64,000 nucleotides of DNA from Propionibacteriaceae bacterium (GTDB lineage Bacteria > Actinomycetota > Actinomycetes > Propionibacteriales > Propionibacteriaceae): NCBI GenBank assembly GCA_025965155.1, contig JAOPXN010000052.1:1-64000 (forward strand), in the 5' to 3' direction. A model generated the notes under the pieces. That model was not told the origin of the DNA, ran no database searches, and saw nothing but the letters and a program-made list of their open reading frames with translations. Positions 17,398-26,793 of the stretch are shown in pieces (the stretch's first letter is position 1; the number at the start of each line of letters is the position of its first letter). A program made the translations under genes and the position numbers.

Positions 17398-18258
17398 TCA
17401 GCGGGCCGACAGCAACGGGCGCAGATAGCTGGCGGCGTCCGCAGCGAGGTCGTCCATGGACGACGCCACCGGCCGCCAGAGCGAGACCGCCCTGGCGATC
17501 TCCGCCACGGTGGGAAGGAAAGACTCAACGACCACATCGCCTGCATAGCCGGTCCCCCGTAGCGCTTTGATGACGGCGGGCCATGGAACGTGACCCTGGC
17601 CCGGAGTACCGCGGTCGTTCTCCGAGGCCTGAAAGTTGAGGATGTGATCGCCCGCGGCTTCGATCGCCGCCGGCAGATCTTTCTCCTCTATGTTCATGTG
17701 GAAGGTGTCAAGCATCAGCCCGACGTGATCTGACCCAATATCAGCGCACAGGGCCAGGCCTTGCTCGACGGTGTTCACCAGGTCGGTCTCGAAGCGGTTG
17801 AGCGGCTCCACCGCCAGGGCGACGCCCGCCGCACCGGCTCGCTTCGCAACCTCCGTCAGCGAGGTAACCGCTCGGTCCCACTGCGCCGCCCGCTCCGCCG
17901 GCGGAAGCAGTCTGGCCTGGCCGGTGGCGGCGTACATGGGACCGCTCACCAGCGGGCTGCCCACCTCTGCGGCAAACTCGACGCAGCTGTAGAGATAGTC
18001 GGCGCCGGTCCGGCGGCGGGCCGCATCCTCGGCCGACACGTCCCGCTCCGGGCCGAATGCGCCGCAGACGAGGACCCGCAGACCCTCGTCCGCCGCTGCT
18101 GCCGCCACTGCAGAAGCGGTCAGCAGCGACGGGTCCTCCACACAGACCTCGATCACGTCGTAGCCCCAGGCCCGCACCTGGCTCATGACACCGAGGTCTG
18201 CATTAGAGAAGGGCGAGGCAAGCACGAAAGTACTCAGCCCCAAGGACAGGTCGGTCAT
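17398..18258 (-). CDS. TIM-barrel sugar isomerase/epimerase (AP-endonuclease 2 family)
   Basis: This 286-residue barrel starts MTDLSLGLSTFVL; ATG 18258 overlaps the upstream stop (ATGA), unlike the longer track start. It contains VEPLNRFETD, MLDTFHMNIEE and VVESF, the metal-binding Glu, Asp/His and Glu positions of the xylose isomerase-like fold. Such enzymes include tagatose/psicose 3-epimerases, hydroxypyruvate isomerase and 3-keto-sugar processing enzymes. It is the last gene of the transporter-GMC operon, and a second, distant homologue lies in the plus-strand operon. Confidence 0.82.
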   Translation of the reverse strand: MTDLSLGLSTFVLASPFSNADLGVMSQVRAWGYDVIEVCVEDPSLLTASAVAAAAADEGLRVLVCGAFGPERDVSAEDAARRRTGADYLYSCVEFAAEVGSPLVSGPMYAATGQARLLPPAERAAQWDRAVTSLTEVAKRAGAAGVALAVEPLNRFETDLVNTVEQGLALCADIGSDHVGLMLDTFHMNIEEKDLPAAIEAAGDHILNFQASENDRGTPGQGHVPWPAVIKALRGTGYAGDVVVESFLPTVAEIARAVSLWRPVASSMDDLAADAASYLRPLLSAR

Positions 18259-19433
18259 GATCGAATCCGGTCGTAGATGCTCTTGTTGAACTCGGCCACC
18301 GGTCCGGTGAAGTCCTCGTAGGCGCGGTCCCAGGGGTCCTTGATACCCCAACCCCGGGCTTTGTTCTCAAGGTAGGCGCACCAGTGGAAGCCAAGGAACC
18401 AAGGCTGTTCTAGCAGCACACCGATCGTCTCGATGTAGTGGCGGGCTCGTTCGGCATGACTGTCCAGCCCTGCCAGCCTTCCCGACGGGTCACCGACCCG
18501 ATGCGGGTTGAGCTCGGTGGGCGCCCAGTTGCCGATGTCCGGCACGTAGAGGGGCTTCCCGGTCAGGGCGACGGCCGCGGACGCGTGTTCAATCATCCGC
18601 TGCTTGGCCTCGTCTGTGTCCCCGGGGAAGTACTGGATGCCGAGCACGTCGACGTAGGGCTTCATGGCCTCAAGCACCGCGTCCGGCAGCGGCCGGTCGC
18701 CGTTGTAGAGGTCACCGAGGATCAGGTGTTCGGAGTCATGCTGCCGGATGTGCCGGTGCATGGTCTCGTAGTACTTGCTGGCGATCTCGAACAGCCGATC
18801 TTCGCGCTTGTTCTCAGGGAGGTCGATCAGCTGCGGGAAGTCCGCACCGCTGACGTGACGTGCCCAGGACGGAGCGTCGTCGTAGGAGTAGCCGATCAGG
18901 TTCGAGCTCCGGGCGTGGTCGACGCAGGTGCTCCGCGTCAGGTAGGCACAGTGGTCCTCAAAGTCCTCGGAGAAGACGTCAGGAAACACCGGGTCGCCGT
19001 ACCAGTCTTCGGTCTTGGCCACCTCCATGAGGACCACGTAAGGCCGGTCGGCGACCTCGAAGTCGCGCGGCGAGAACTGGCTAGTCGACTGCTGGACAGT
19101 GACCCGCTCATTCCAGTCGAAGGCCTTCCGCCAGCCACCACCGACGTAGTCCTGCGTCCAGCCGATGGTGTTGAAGCCCCAGGCATCCAGGTCGGGAACG
19201 AGGCCCTCGCGAATCCACCGCTCCTTCGACGAGCCGTACTTCTCACGCCAGATGTCCACGTTGTGCAGGTACTTCAGGTCGGAGTCGTCGGCGTGGGCTA
19301 CACCGACAGTGAGGAAGCCGGCCCCGGACGGGTCGACGAACCACCAACGGCCGTTCTGCTGCTCGATACGAAAGACACCACTGGCTTCGAACTGGCGGTC
19401 ATCGGTGCCGCCGTACGGGCTTGCGTTGCTCAT
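18255..19433 (-). CDS. Glycoside-hydrolase-like (agarase-type) barrel protein
   Basis: This 392-residue protein opens with NGRWWFVDPSGAGFLTVGV, typical of agarase-like clan GH-A proteins, and continues with a barrel including GWTQDYVGGG, LIGYSYDDAPSW, LGDLYNGDRP and PLYVPDIGN. There is no signal peptide, so it would act in the cytoplasm. At the positions where I expect the acid/base and nucleophile glutamates (usually DNE and a Glu before the final strand) I see DDA and PDI. It may therefore be inactive as a hydrolase or use another mechanism. The family call is by pattern only. Confidence 0.6.
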   Translation of the reverse strand: MSNASPYGGTDDRQFEASGVFRIEQQNGRWWFVDPSGAGFLTVGVAHADDSDLKYLHNVDIWREKYGSSKERWIREGLVPDLDAWGFNTIGWTQDYVGGGWRKAFDWNERVTVQQSTSQFSPRDFEVADRPYVVLMEVAKTEDWYGDPVFPDVFSEDFEDHCAYLTRSTCVDHARSSNLIGYSYDDAPSWARHVSGADFPQLIDLPENKREDRLFEIASKYYETMHRHIRQHDSEHLILGDLYNGDRPLPDAVLEAMKPYVDVLGIQYFPGDTDEAKQRMIEHASAAVALTGKPLYVPDIGNWAPTELNPHRVGDPSGRLAGLDSHAERARHYIETIGVLLEQPWFLGFHWCAYLENKARGWGIKDPWDRAYEDFTGPVAEFNKSIYDRIRS

Positions 19434-19522
19434 TCTTGTTTACCTCACTGTGAGATGGGATAGAACTGACTGGTTGGAAGTGCGGGCTGGCGTCGCGGCA
19501 AAGCCCGCGCCCTGTCGCTTCG

Positions 19523-20665
19523 TCAGGTGAGAGCTGCTCGCGCTCCGGCTTCGGCGATCGTGCGGTCCTGGTCCGGGCTTCCCCCGGACACTCCAATGGC
19601 GCCCACTACCTCGCCTTCATAGACGATGGGCAGACCGCCGCCGATCATGCTGAAGTGCTCCATAGTCGGCAGCGTGTTGGCCAGCGGTGGCGCGTCTTTG
19701 ATCATGTCCCACCAGTCGTGGGTGGGCAGGCCGAAGGTGGCCGCCGTGTAGGCCTTGTCCTGTGCGATAGTGCCCATTAACAGCTGCGCTCCGTTCATTC
19801 TCGCGTAGCTCAGCAGGTGTGCACCGCGGTCAACCACAGCGACGCAGGCCCCTAGTCCAAGAGATCGAGCTACGGCCACGGCCGCAGCGAGCGCGCGCTG
19901 AGCTCCGTCGTAGCCCAGGGTGCTGGCACTGACGACCGAGGAGGGAGTGGGGTCGGCTGCCGCGGTGATCTTGGGAACCTGGGACCACGCGAAGTCGGCG
20001 GCGTAGTCGCCACCGGTCATGTACTCCAGCGTGCTGTACCGACCGTCGTTGGTCTCCGCCAATGAGCGCGGCCCCGGGAACCCGATGGTGTCCCACCCGA
20101 CGAAGTCACGGTTCCCTCCGTAGGCAGGATCCCCGTAGAAGCCGCATCGGGTGTGCAGCACCAGAGTCTCGAAGAAGCTGAGGTCATCGTCACTGACGGG
20201 CTGACTCATGGCCACCTCATAGCTGCCGGCTGACTCGGCGCCGGTCAGTGTCTCCACCTCGTCTGGTACGCCTCGGGCGAAGGCACCCAGAACAGCATCC
20301 TGCGCAGCCTCATCCAGGTCCACGAAGTCGGCATTGCGTGCCGCACGACTAACCCGGTCCAGCTCGAGCAGGCCCGTTCGGTAGCGCGACCGCAGGTTGT
20401 CGATACGCCGCTGCCAAGCCTGGCCCTGCTTGCCCTGCAGGGTGAGAAAACCGCTGCCCCATGCATTGGCGAACACGGCATCGGTGCCTGAGAGGTAGCG
20501 ATCGATGAAGACGACGACGCCGGCCTCCCGAGCACCCGGGTCCTGGTCGGTCGGGATGATGCGCGCCGTGGCGGCCTCAACGGTGACCCACTGGTGGTGG
20601 TCGAAGAACAGGCGGCCTGTTGCTTCGGGCATGGTGTTCGCTCCTGCAGATCCGTTGGAGGTCAT
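19523..20665 (-). CDS. Fusion of gluconate 2-dehydrogenase subunit 3 and HbpS/GlcG domain
   Basis: This 380-residue protein has an N-terminal region (about residues 15-230) with the small-subunit pattern seen beside GMC dehydrogenases (FFDHHQWVTVEAATARIIPTD, VVFIDRYL, FFETLVLHT, GDPAYGGNRD...GWDTIGFPG). A GlcG/HbpS (DUF336) domain follows (residues 245-380: DKAYTAATFGLPTHDWW, GGGLPIVYEGEVVGAIGVSGG). The first part normally pairs with the flavoprotein whose gene overlaps directly upstream (ATGA). A separate homologue of the C-terminal domain is encoded at 31817. The fusion is unusual to my knowledge, and its role (cofactor binding or complex stabilisation) is unknown. Confidence 0.8.
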   Translation of the reverse strand: MTSNGSAGANTMPEATGRLFFDHHQWVTVEAATARIIPTDQDPGAREAGVVVFIDRYLSGTDAVFANAWGSGFLTLQGKQGQAWQRRIDNLRSRYRTGLLELDRVSRAARNADFVDLDEAAQDAVLGAFARGVPDEVETLTGAESAGSYEVAMSQPVSDDDLSFFETLVLHTRCGFYGDPAYGGNRDFVGWDTIGFPGPRSLAETNDGRYSTLEYMTGGDYAADFAWSQVPKITAAADPTPSSVVSASTLGYDGAQRALAAAVAVARSLGLGACVAVVDRGAHLLSYARMNGAQLLMGTIAQDKAYTAATFGLPTHDWWDMIKDAPPLANTLPTMEHFSMIGGGLPIVYEGEVVGAIGVSGGSPDQDRTIAEAGARAALT

Positions 20666-22302
20666 GACGCGTCACCGCGAGTCTGGATGAGGTGGTCGGC
20701 CACCCGCCATGCGTTGGCCATGATGGTCGGCGTGGGGTTCGCCCCAAGCGCTGTTGGGAAGGCCGCGCCGTCCACGACAAACAGGTTGTTCACCTCATGG
20801 GCGCGGCACCAGCGGTTGAGGACCGAGCGATCGGGGTCATCACCCATTCGGGCGGTCCCCATCTCGTGGCTGCAGTTGCCGGTCAGCTCCGACAGCAGCA
20901 CCGGGTCGACGCGCGAGGCGCCTGCGGCCTCCATCAGATCCATGCTTCGACGGGCGATGTTGTCCGCCTGGGCGATGTCGTTGCTGTGCGGCTTGGCCGT
21001 GATCCGGGCCACCGGCATATCCCAGGCGTCGCGGACATCGGGGTCCAGATCCACGGTGTTGGTCTCCTGCGGGATGTCCTGCAGGATGGCACCGATCTTC
21101 ATGCTGTGGCTGAAGAAGTCCCGGTCGGCGTCCTTGGCCGGCTTCCCCCAGGTCGGATGGCCTGGATAGGTGAAGTTGACCGGGTGTCCGACGGTGGAGG
21201 CCGCACACACGCTTCCCAGTGCGTAGCCGCGGTTCAGATCGGTCTTGTAGAGCTCATAGGTGGCGCCGTTGACATAGGAACCGCTCCACTGGTTCAGCGG
21301 CGGGTGCGTCTCCTTGTCGAAGAGCCCGAATGCTCCCACGTACTCGTGGAACATTGCGTTGCGCCCGACCAGGCCGCTGCCGTTGGCAAGGCCGTCGGGG
21401 TACCGGCCGGACTGGGACAGCAGCAGCAACCGTGCTGTCTCGATGGCACCGCAGCACACGAAGACCGCTTCGGCACGCTGCTCATACTCGATCCCGTTCT
21501 CGTCCTGGTAGACGACCCCGCGGGCTCGCCCATCCGCACCAACGGTGATTTCACTGACGTACGACTCCGGCCTCAGGTCCAACAGGCCCGTAGCCAGGGC
21601 GTCGGGGATGAAAGTGTTCAGGGTGGAGGACTTCGCACCAGTTGGATCGCCGTACTCGTGCCAGAGTCCAGGTTGGGTGCTTGCGGGGCGACCGTTGTGT
21701 GGCGCGGTCAGGATCGCCATCGGTAGCGGGAACCCGTTGTAGCCCATCTTGGCGCAGCCGTCGTAGAACGCCTTTCCGACACCATTGACCGGGTACGGTC
21801 CGACCGGGTAGTCGGCGCTCCGAGGGCCCTCGTAGAGGTTGGCGCCGGCCAGACCGCAGACGCCGAACTCCCATTCCACCTTGGTGTAGAACGGCTCAAG
21901 CTCGTCGTAGCTGATCGGCCAGTCCACCAGGCTCGTTCCCTCGACCTCACCGTAGATGCTGCGCGCGATCAGGTCATCGGGGATGGGCCGGGGGAACCAG
22001 CCGGAATAGTGCACGGTGCCCCCGCCCACCATCTGTGGGACCGGTGAGAACCTGGTCTTGACAGCAACCTCGGAGGAGTCCCGGCGCTTGGTGCGCGGCT
22101 TCAGGTCGATGTCCTGCCAGAGGAACCCGCGGTTCACGTACTTGATCTCATCTCCGGAGAACTCCGAAGGTTTCATCCACGGCCCTCGTTCGAGACAGAC
22201 GACCTTGACGCCGGCCTCGGTGAGTACCTTGGCCACCGTGCCGCCCGAGGCGCCGGCGCCGATCACCACGACATCGGTCGGGGCAAGTTTCCTTGTTGTC
22301 AC
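20662..22302 (-). CDS. GMC-family FAD-dependent sugar oxidoreductase
   Basis: This 546-residue flavoprotein has the N-terminal dinucleotide motif VVVIGAGASGGTVAKVL, GGGTVHYSGWFPRP, and the GMC C-terminus with the active-site His in NCSHEMGTARMG and the Asn in NPTPTIMANAW. It most resembles the large subunit of gluconate 2-dehydrogenase/glucoside 3-dehydrogenase enzymes, which pass electrons to a partner subunit. It begins with GTG. The next gene encodes the small-subunit fusion. With a Gfo/Idh/MocA enzyme and two epimerase-fold proteins nearby, 3-keto sugar formation is plausible but unproven. Confidence 0.88.
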   Translation of the reverse strand: MTTRKLAPTDVVVIGAGASGGTVAKVLTEAGVKVVCLERGPWMKPSEFSGDEIKYVNRGFLWQDIDLKPRTKRRDSSEVAVKTRFSPVPQMVGGGTVHYSGWFPRPIPDDLIARSIYGEVEGTSLVDWPISYDELEPFYTKVEWEFGVCGLAGANLYEGPRSADYPVGPYPVNGVGKAFYDGCAKMGYNGFPLPMAILTAPHNGRPASTQPGLWHEYGDPTGAKSSTLNTFIPDALATGLLDLRPESYVSEITVGADGRARGVVYQDENGIEYEQRAEAVFVCCGAIETARLLLLSQSGRYPDGLANGSGLVGRNAMFHEYVGAFGLFDKETHPPLNQWSGSYVNGATYELYKTDLNRGYALGSVCAASTVGHPVNFTYPGHPTWGKPAKDADRDFFSHSMKIGAILQDIPQETNTVDLDPDVRDAWDMPVARITAKPHSNDIAQADNIARRSMDLMEAAGASRVDPVLLSELTGNCSHEMGTARMGDDPDRSVLNRWCRAHEVNNLFVVDGAAFPTALGANPTPTIMANAWRVADHLIQTRGDAS

Positions 22303-22379
22303 GCTTCTTTGCGCTCCTTCGTAGAGGCGAGACCCGTCCGCTGCCGGACCATCTCGATGCGGTTCAGGGGGACGTGCTT

Positions 22380-23936
22380 TCAGACCATGTGAGCGACCAT
22401 CTCGACCTCGGTCGGTTTCGCCTCCGGCGGCGTCTGTATCGTCGCGCGCACGCTTCCACCGCTCATGATGTGGATCTGCGAGCTCATCATGATCAGCTCC
22501 AGGAGGTCGTCGCTGATCAGGACGACGGCCAGACCGTTCGCCACCTGCTCACGCAGCAGCGAGTAGATGTGCTCCTTGGCGCCGACGTCAACACCACGGG
22601 TCGGGTTATCCAAGATCAGAACCTTGGTTCCGGCGGCCAGCCACCGGCCGAGAATGACCTTCTGCTGGTTTCCTCCACTCAGGCGTCCCACCGCCGCCTG
22701 GATGCCCGGCGTCTTGATCTTGAGTAGATCGACGTACTTGTCGGCGTCACGCTTCTCCCGACCGCCGTCCATGACACTGGCACCAAGACCGCCTTCCGTG
22801 GACAACCGAGCCAAGGAGATGTTCCAGGACACAGGCTGCGGCAGCAGCGCTCCTTCCGCCGCACGATCCTGTGGTACGTAGCCCATCCCGGCTTGGGTGG
22901 TGTCCGAGATGGTGCTGACTATCTGTGTTCCGACTCTGACCTCTCCTGCGACGTCCTTACCGGCGCCGAAGATGGCCCGACCTAGCTCGGACTTTCCGGA
23001 ACCGATTACCCCGGCGATCCCGACGATCTCCCCGGGCCGTACATCGAAGCTGACATCGCTGAACGCCCGAGGCTGGGACAGCCCCGCCACGCTCAGGATC
23101 GGCGTCGTCGCAGTCGTCGGCTGCTGCCGGTCCTCGTGGTACAGGAACTCCGATCGGGCGCGGCCGACCATCACCTGGTGCAGCTGCTCCTCGGTCATGT
23201 CACGGGCGGATCCGCGTGCCACCAGGTGACCGTCCTTGATCACCACCACCTGGTCGCTGTTGTCCAGCAGCTCGCCGAGCCGGTGACCGACATAGACGAT
23301 TCCGGTCTTGTTCCGTGCCTGCTTCACTACCCTGAAGAAGAACTCCGTCTCATCGGCCAGCAGACCTGCGGTTGGCTCGTCCAGCAGCAACACCGGGGAC
23401 GGCGTCTCCAACAGATCCGCCAATGCAAACGCCTTGATGATCTCGACGATCTGGCGCACCGAGAAGCTGTAGGAGTCGATCGGCTTGGTCGGATCGATCC
23501 AGCCGTGCTCGAACTCCTCGAGGTAGGCCGATGCCCGGCGCCTCATCGCCGCATGATTGATGAAGCCGTAGTTGGAGAACCGCTTTTCGTGGGTCAGGAA
23601 CAAGTTCTCATACACCCGTAGCCCTGGAACTAGAGCCAGCTCCTGGAACACTCGGAAGATGCCGTTGAAGTTGGCATCCCGATAGCTCTTCAGCCGTACC
23701 TCCTGACCACGAAGCAGCAGCCGGCCGGTGTCGGGAGGAACCACACCGCTGAGAATGTTCAGCAGTGTCGACTTCCCCGCCCCGTTCTCGCCGACGACGC
23801 CCAGTACCTCGCGGTCGTGGATCTCGATGTCGACCCCGGACAGCACCGTATTCGCGCCGTAGGACTTGCCGATGCCCTCGGCCACCAACAGCGGCGCTGC
23901 GGAGGGATCAACAGCCGCACCGTCGTCGGCCATCAC
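22380..23936 (-). CDS. Sugar ABC transporter ATP-binding protein (RbsA/MglA type)
   Basis: This 518-residue protein has two fused nucleotide-binding halves. The N-terminal half has Walker A GENGAGKST and Walker B VLLLDEPTAG, but its signature is YSFSVRQIVEI rather than LSGGQ. The C-terminal half has degenerate Walker A GVIGSGKSE, signature LSGGNQQK and VLILDNPTRGVD. This asymmetry is normal for sugar importers. GTG 23936 and ATG 23933 both overlap the permease stop, and either could be used. It would energise import with the neighbouring permease and lipoprotein. Confidence 0.92.
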   Translation of the reverse strand: MMADDGAAVDPSAAPLLVAEGIGKSYGANTVLSGVDIEIHDREVLGVVGENGAGKSTLLNILSGVVPPDTGRLLLRGQEVRLKSYRDANFNGIFRVFQELALVPGLRVYENLFLTHEKRFSNYGFINHAAMRRRASAYLEEFEHGWIDPTKPIDSYSFSVRQIVEIIKAFALADLLETPSPVLLLDEPTAGLLADETEFFFRVVKQARNKTGIVYVGHRLGELLDNSDQVVVIKDGHLVARGSARDMTEEQLHQVMVGRARSEFLYHEDRQQPTTATTPILSVAGLSQPRAFSDVSFDVRPGEIVGIAGVIGSGKSELGRAIFGAGKDVAGEVRVGTQIVSTISDTTQAGMGYVPQDRAAEGALLPQPVSWNISLARLSTEGGLGASVMDGGREKRDADKYVDLLKIKTPGIQAAVGRLSGGNQQKVILGRWLAAGTKVLILDNPTRGVDVGAKEHIYSLLREQVANGLAVVLISDDLLELIMMSSQIHIMSGGSVRATIQTPPEAKPTEVEMVAHMV

Positions 23937-24928
23937 TTGATCAGTCCCACCCGGCTGCGGTCCATCGAGATCGCCACAGCGGCGATGACCACGATGCCCT
24001 GGATGACGATCTGGAGGAACGGATGGACGTTGGCCAGCGTCATGCCATTGGTGAGAATGGTGATGATCAACACGCCAAGGACCGTACGGAGCGGCCCGCC
24101 GACGCCCCCGGTCAGCGGTGTTCCGCCCATCACCACAGCGGCGATCGTCGGCAGCAGGAAGGTGGTGCCCATGTCGGGACCGCTACCGTTGATCCGGAAC
24201 ATCAGCAGCATCCCGGCGACGCTGGCCAGCAGGCCTGCCACGACGAACACCAGGAACTTGTGCTTCTGGACCGGCACGCCGGACAGCCGCGCCACCGCCT
24301 CGCCCCCACCGAGGACGTAGGTGTACCGGCCGAACCGGGTGCGCTGGCAGACCAGGATGGCAGCCAGCAGCAGAACCAGCGCCCAGAGTGCAATCTTCGG
24401 GATGCCCAGAAGATCGCCACTGAACACGCCCGAGAGCGGAGCGTTGGGCGCAAGCGGGGTCGAGGCACCGTTAGAGATGAACAGGCTGACTCCGTTAAAC
24501 GCGTACAACGTTCCCAGAGTGACCAAGAACGACGGCAGTTTCACGAACGCGAAGAGCGCTCCGTTGATGGCTCCCACCACCAGGCCGATCAACGGGACGA
24601 TCAACAGACCCGGAGCTCCGAACTGTTGCAGCAGCAACGCCGATGAGACTCCGGTGAGCGTGACAACGGACCCCACCGAAAGGTCGATACTGCCCATGAC
24701 GATCACGAACGTCTGCGCCACCGCCAGGATCATCAGCACCGAGGCGGCACTCACGATGTTCAGGATGTTCTCGGGATAGAGGAACCGTGGGTTCAGTATG
24801 GTGAACACCACGACCAGAACCGGCACGATGATGAGCGGGCCAACGACCCTGAGCTGGGGCCGATTCCTCGGCCCCTTCACCGGCGGCGCGGCTGCCGATG
24901 GGCTCACTTCCGTCAGTGTGCTGCTCAT
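23933..24928 (-). CDS. Sugar ABC transporter permease (RbsC family)
   Basis: This 331-residue membrane protein has roughly nine to ten hydrophobic segments and the family motif VGSVVTLTGVSSALLL, with AAVVMGGTPLTGGVGG as the ATPase-contact EAA-like region. ATG 24928 overlaps the substrate-binding-protein stop (ATGA), while the track ORF extends ten residues further into that gene. It is the only permease gene, so it probably forms a homodimer, as in ribose-type importers. Confidence 0.92.
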   Translation of the reverse strand: MSSTLTEVSPSAAAPPVKGPRNRPQLRVVGPLIIVPVLVVVFTILNPRFLYPENILNIVSAASVLMILAVAQTFVIVMGSIDLSVGSVVTLTGVSSALLLQQFGAPGLLIVPLIGLVVGAINGALFAFVKLPSFLVTLGTLYAFNGVSLFISNGASTPLAPNAPLSGVFSGDLLGIPKIALWALVLLLAAILVCQRTRFGRYTYVLGGGEAVARLSGVPVQKHKFLVFVVAGLLASVAGMLLMFRINGSGPDMGTTFLLPTIAAVVMGGTPLTGGVGGPLRTVLGVLIITILTNGMTLANVHPFLQIVIQGIVVIAAVAISMDRSRVGLIK

Positions 24929-26247
24929 GTGACGATGTCCCCCGCTCCGTCGACGCACAGGTCACGCGCCTTGCCCAGCGGATCACTCTTGAAGTGGTCC
25001 TTGTACAAGGCTGTCGTGGTCTCAAGATCCTTGGCCCAGGTGTCGCCGGAGTAAGCGTCGGGCAGCGAGTAGCCGGCGGGCTTCGTCGACTCCTGGTAGG
25101 CCCAGTACTTGTTGGGATCCATCACACCGACCAGGTTCTGCGGATCCCAGTCCTCCGGGTTCAGGACGCGGGACATCTTGCGCCAGTCGTAGGGCGCCGG
25201 GTCGGCGTACATGATCTTGCGGTACTCGGCGGCAGCCTCGGGGGTGTTCACACTGAAGCAACCCCAGTGGATCATCCGCTCAGCCGGAGTCGGCTTCCAA
25301 CCGTTGAGTGCGTCGTAGATCCGGCTGATGAAGTGTCCGCCGAGCCAGGCCGGGTGGGTGCAGAGGGTGGCGTACACATCTCCGCTCTCGATCAGCCCCA
25401 GCCCCTCCGGGACCCCGTCGCCGGACACAACAACCACCTTGCCGTTCATGCCCTTGTTCTTGAGTGCTTCCACAATTGCCACGGTCATGTCGTCGTTGTG
25501 CGAGACGATGCCGGCAACATCGGGGTGCTGCACCAGGAGTGCGTCGATGATCGGACGGGCGACAGTACGCGACCATCCACCGGCCTGTGAAGGCACCATC
25601 TCGATGTTGGGGTACTTCTTCGCAGCGGCCGCCACGCCGGCCAGGCGTTCGTCGTTGATGCTGGCGCCGCGAATGCCGTCGATCTGAATGACCTTGCCCT
25701 TGCCATCCAGCTTCCGGAAGAGCAGCTCGGCAACGGACTGGAAGGTAGCGGGGCCGTTCACCACACCGAAGGTCAAGTAGTAGTCACCGATGTCCAGGGG
25801 GGTGACCCAGGGCGCGTTGTTCCACATGTTGGCGGTGTAGATCTTTGCGGCTTGCAGGGTACGCATCAGCTCAGGCTGGATGCCGTTGTTGCTGGCGATC
25901 ATGGTGACCCCGGCGATCCCCTGGAGCTCAGCGGACTTCAGCTGAGACAGCTGGGCGGAAGCATCGTTGTTGCTCACAGCCTGGTGGTACTTGAAGCTGA
26001 ACTGGCCCATTGCGGCCCGGCTGCCCTTGTTGTACGCGTCGTAGTAGACGTTGTCCAGCGTGAAGTATGAGTTGAGGATGTTGTGCTCCTCCTCACCGCC
26101 GGGGCCGGACTCGGTACGGGCACAGGCAGCGAGTCCCCCGCCCAGTGCCAGCGCGAGACCACCGGCGCCGGCGAAGCGGAGTACGTCTCGGCGGGACACT
26201 GGTCTGCGGCCGACTGCGTTGCTCAGCGCGTCGAGTTGATTGGTCAA
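24925..26247 (-). CDS. Tat-exported lipoprotein, sugar-binding (Peripla_BP_4-like)
   Basis: This 440-residue protein begins at TTG 26247 behind a GAGGTGG ribosome site. It has a twin-arginine motif (SRRDVLRFAG), a hydrophobic stretch and a lipobox (LAACA). The body shows the type I periplasmic-binding fold pattern: ASNNGIQPELM, IQIDGIRGASINDERLAG, VSHNDDMTVAIVEAL, VVVSGDGVPEG. A Tat rather than Sec signal suggests export after folding. It is the first gene of the transporter operon and lies just downstream of operator E. The ligand is likely a sugar, polyol or glycoside. Confidence 0.88.
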   Translation of the reverse strand: MTNQLDALSNAVGRRPVSRRDVLRFAGAGGLALALGGGLAACARTESGPGGEEEHNILNSYFTLDNVYYDAYNKGSRAAMGQFSFKYHQAVSNNDASAQLSQLKSAELQGIAGVTMIASNNGIQPELMRTLQAAKIYTANMWNNAPWVTPLDIGDYYLTFGVVNGPATFQSVAELLFRKLDGKGKVIQIDGIRGASINDERLAGVAAAAKKYPNIEMVPSQAGGWSRTVARPIIDALLVQHPDVAGIVSHNDDMTVAIVEALKNKGMNGKVVVVSGDGVPEGLGLIESGDVYATLCTHPAWLGGHFISRIYDALNGWKPTPAERMIHWGCFSVNTPEAAAEYRKIMYADPAPYDWRKMSRVLNPEDWDPQNLVGVMDPNKYWAYQESTKPAGYSLPDAYSGDTWAKDLETTTALYKDHFKSDPLGKARDLCVDGAGDIVT

Positions 26248-26392
26248 CTTCCACCTCTTCTTTGAGATCGCCCCAATTGGTTCGATTCTGTTGGACTTGC
26301 ATCGCTGGTTGAGCAGCGCGATCACGCTGCCGCCGTCAGCCATGGCGGGACAGGAGCGCTGCGATCATCCGATCGACGACCGACTAGCGTGC

Positions 26393-26407
26393 ATCCTGTC
26401 AGGACAG
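26393..26407. promoter_or_regulatory. GntR-type operator (site E) between two operons
   Basis: On the minus strand this reads CTGTCCTGACAGGAT, a full dyad. It sits between the binding-protein gene (minus) and the monooxygenase gene (plus) and overlaps a TATGCT that could be the minus-strand -10. Confidence 0.62.
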
Positions 26408-26462
26408 CATACTAGGACTGACCGAAGTGCACACGCAATAGCCCAAATGAGAGGAGTCCAAG

Positions 26463-26780
26463 ATGATCAACGACGAGACGACGGATCGCGAGCTGCTGAC
26501 GGTGATGGCATCGATGAAGGCGAGGCGCGGCAAGGAGCAGCTCCTGCGCGAAGCGCTCGAGGCCCTGATCGAGCCCACCCAGCACGATGAAGGCATGGTG
26601 GCCTACCATCTGCACCAGGGGGTGGAGGACCCTGCCTTGTTCTGCTTCTACGAGAAGTGGACCAACGCCGAGGCGCTCGATAGCCACCTGCAGGCGCCCC
26701 ATCTGGTCGAGCTCGGCACCAAGGTCGACGACCTGCTCGATGGCGACATCGTCATCCACCGGGTCCGACGCATTGGTTGA
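26463..26780 (+). CDS. Antibiotic biosynthesis monooxygenase (ABM) domain protein
   Basis: This 105-residue protein has the ferredoxin-like ABM pattern: LTVMASMKARRGKEQLLREALEAL, EGMVAYHLHQG, FCFYEKWTNAEALDSHLQAPH. A GAGGAG ribosome site is six bases before ATG. Small ABM proteins act as cofactor-free oxygenases or as quinone and sugar-metabolite handling enzymes. This one is first in a plus-strand catabolic operon divergent from the transporter. Its reaction is unknown. Confidence 0.85.
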   Translation: MINDETTDRELLTVMASMKARRGKEQLLREALEALIEPTQHDEGMVAYHLHQGVEDPALFCFYEKWTNAEALDSHLQAPHLVELGTKVDDLLDGDIVIHRVRRIG

Positions 26781-26793
26781 ACCGACCTTGCAA

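Noticed and set aside
18438-19463. 341-residue plus-strand ORF
   Set aside because: Antisense shadow of the agarase-like gene; no recognisable motif.
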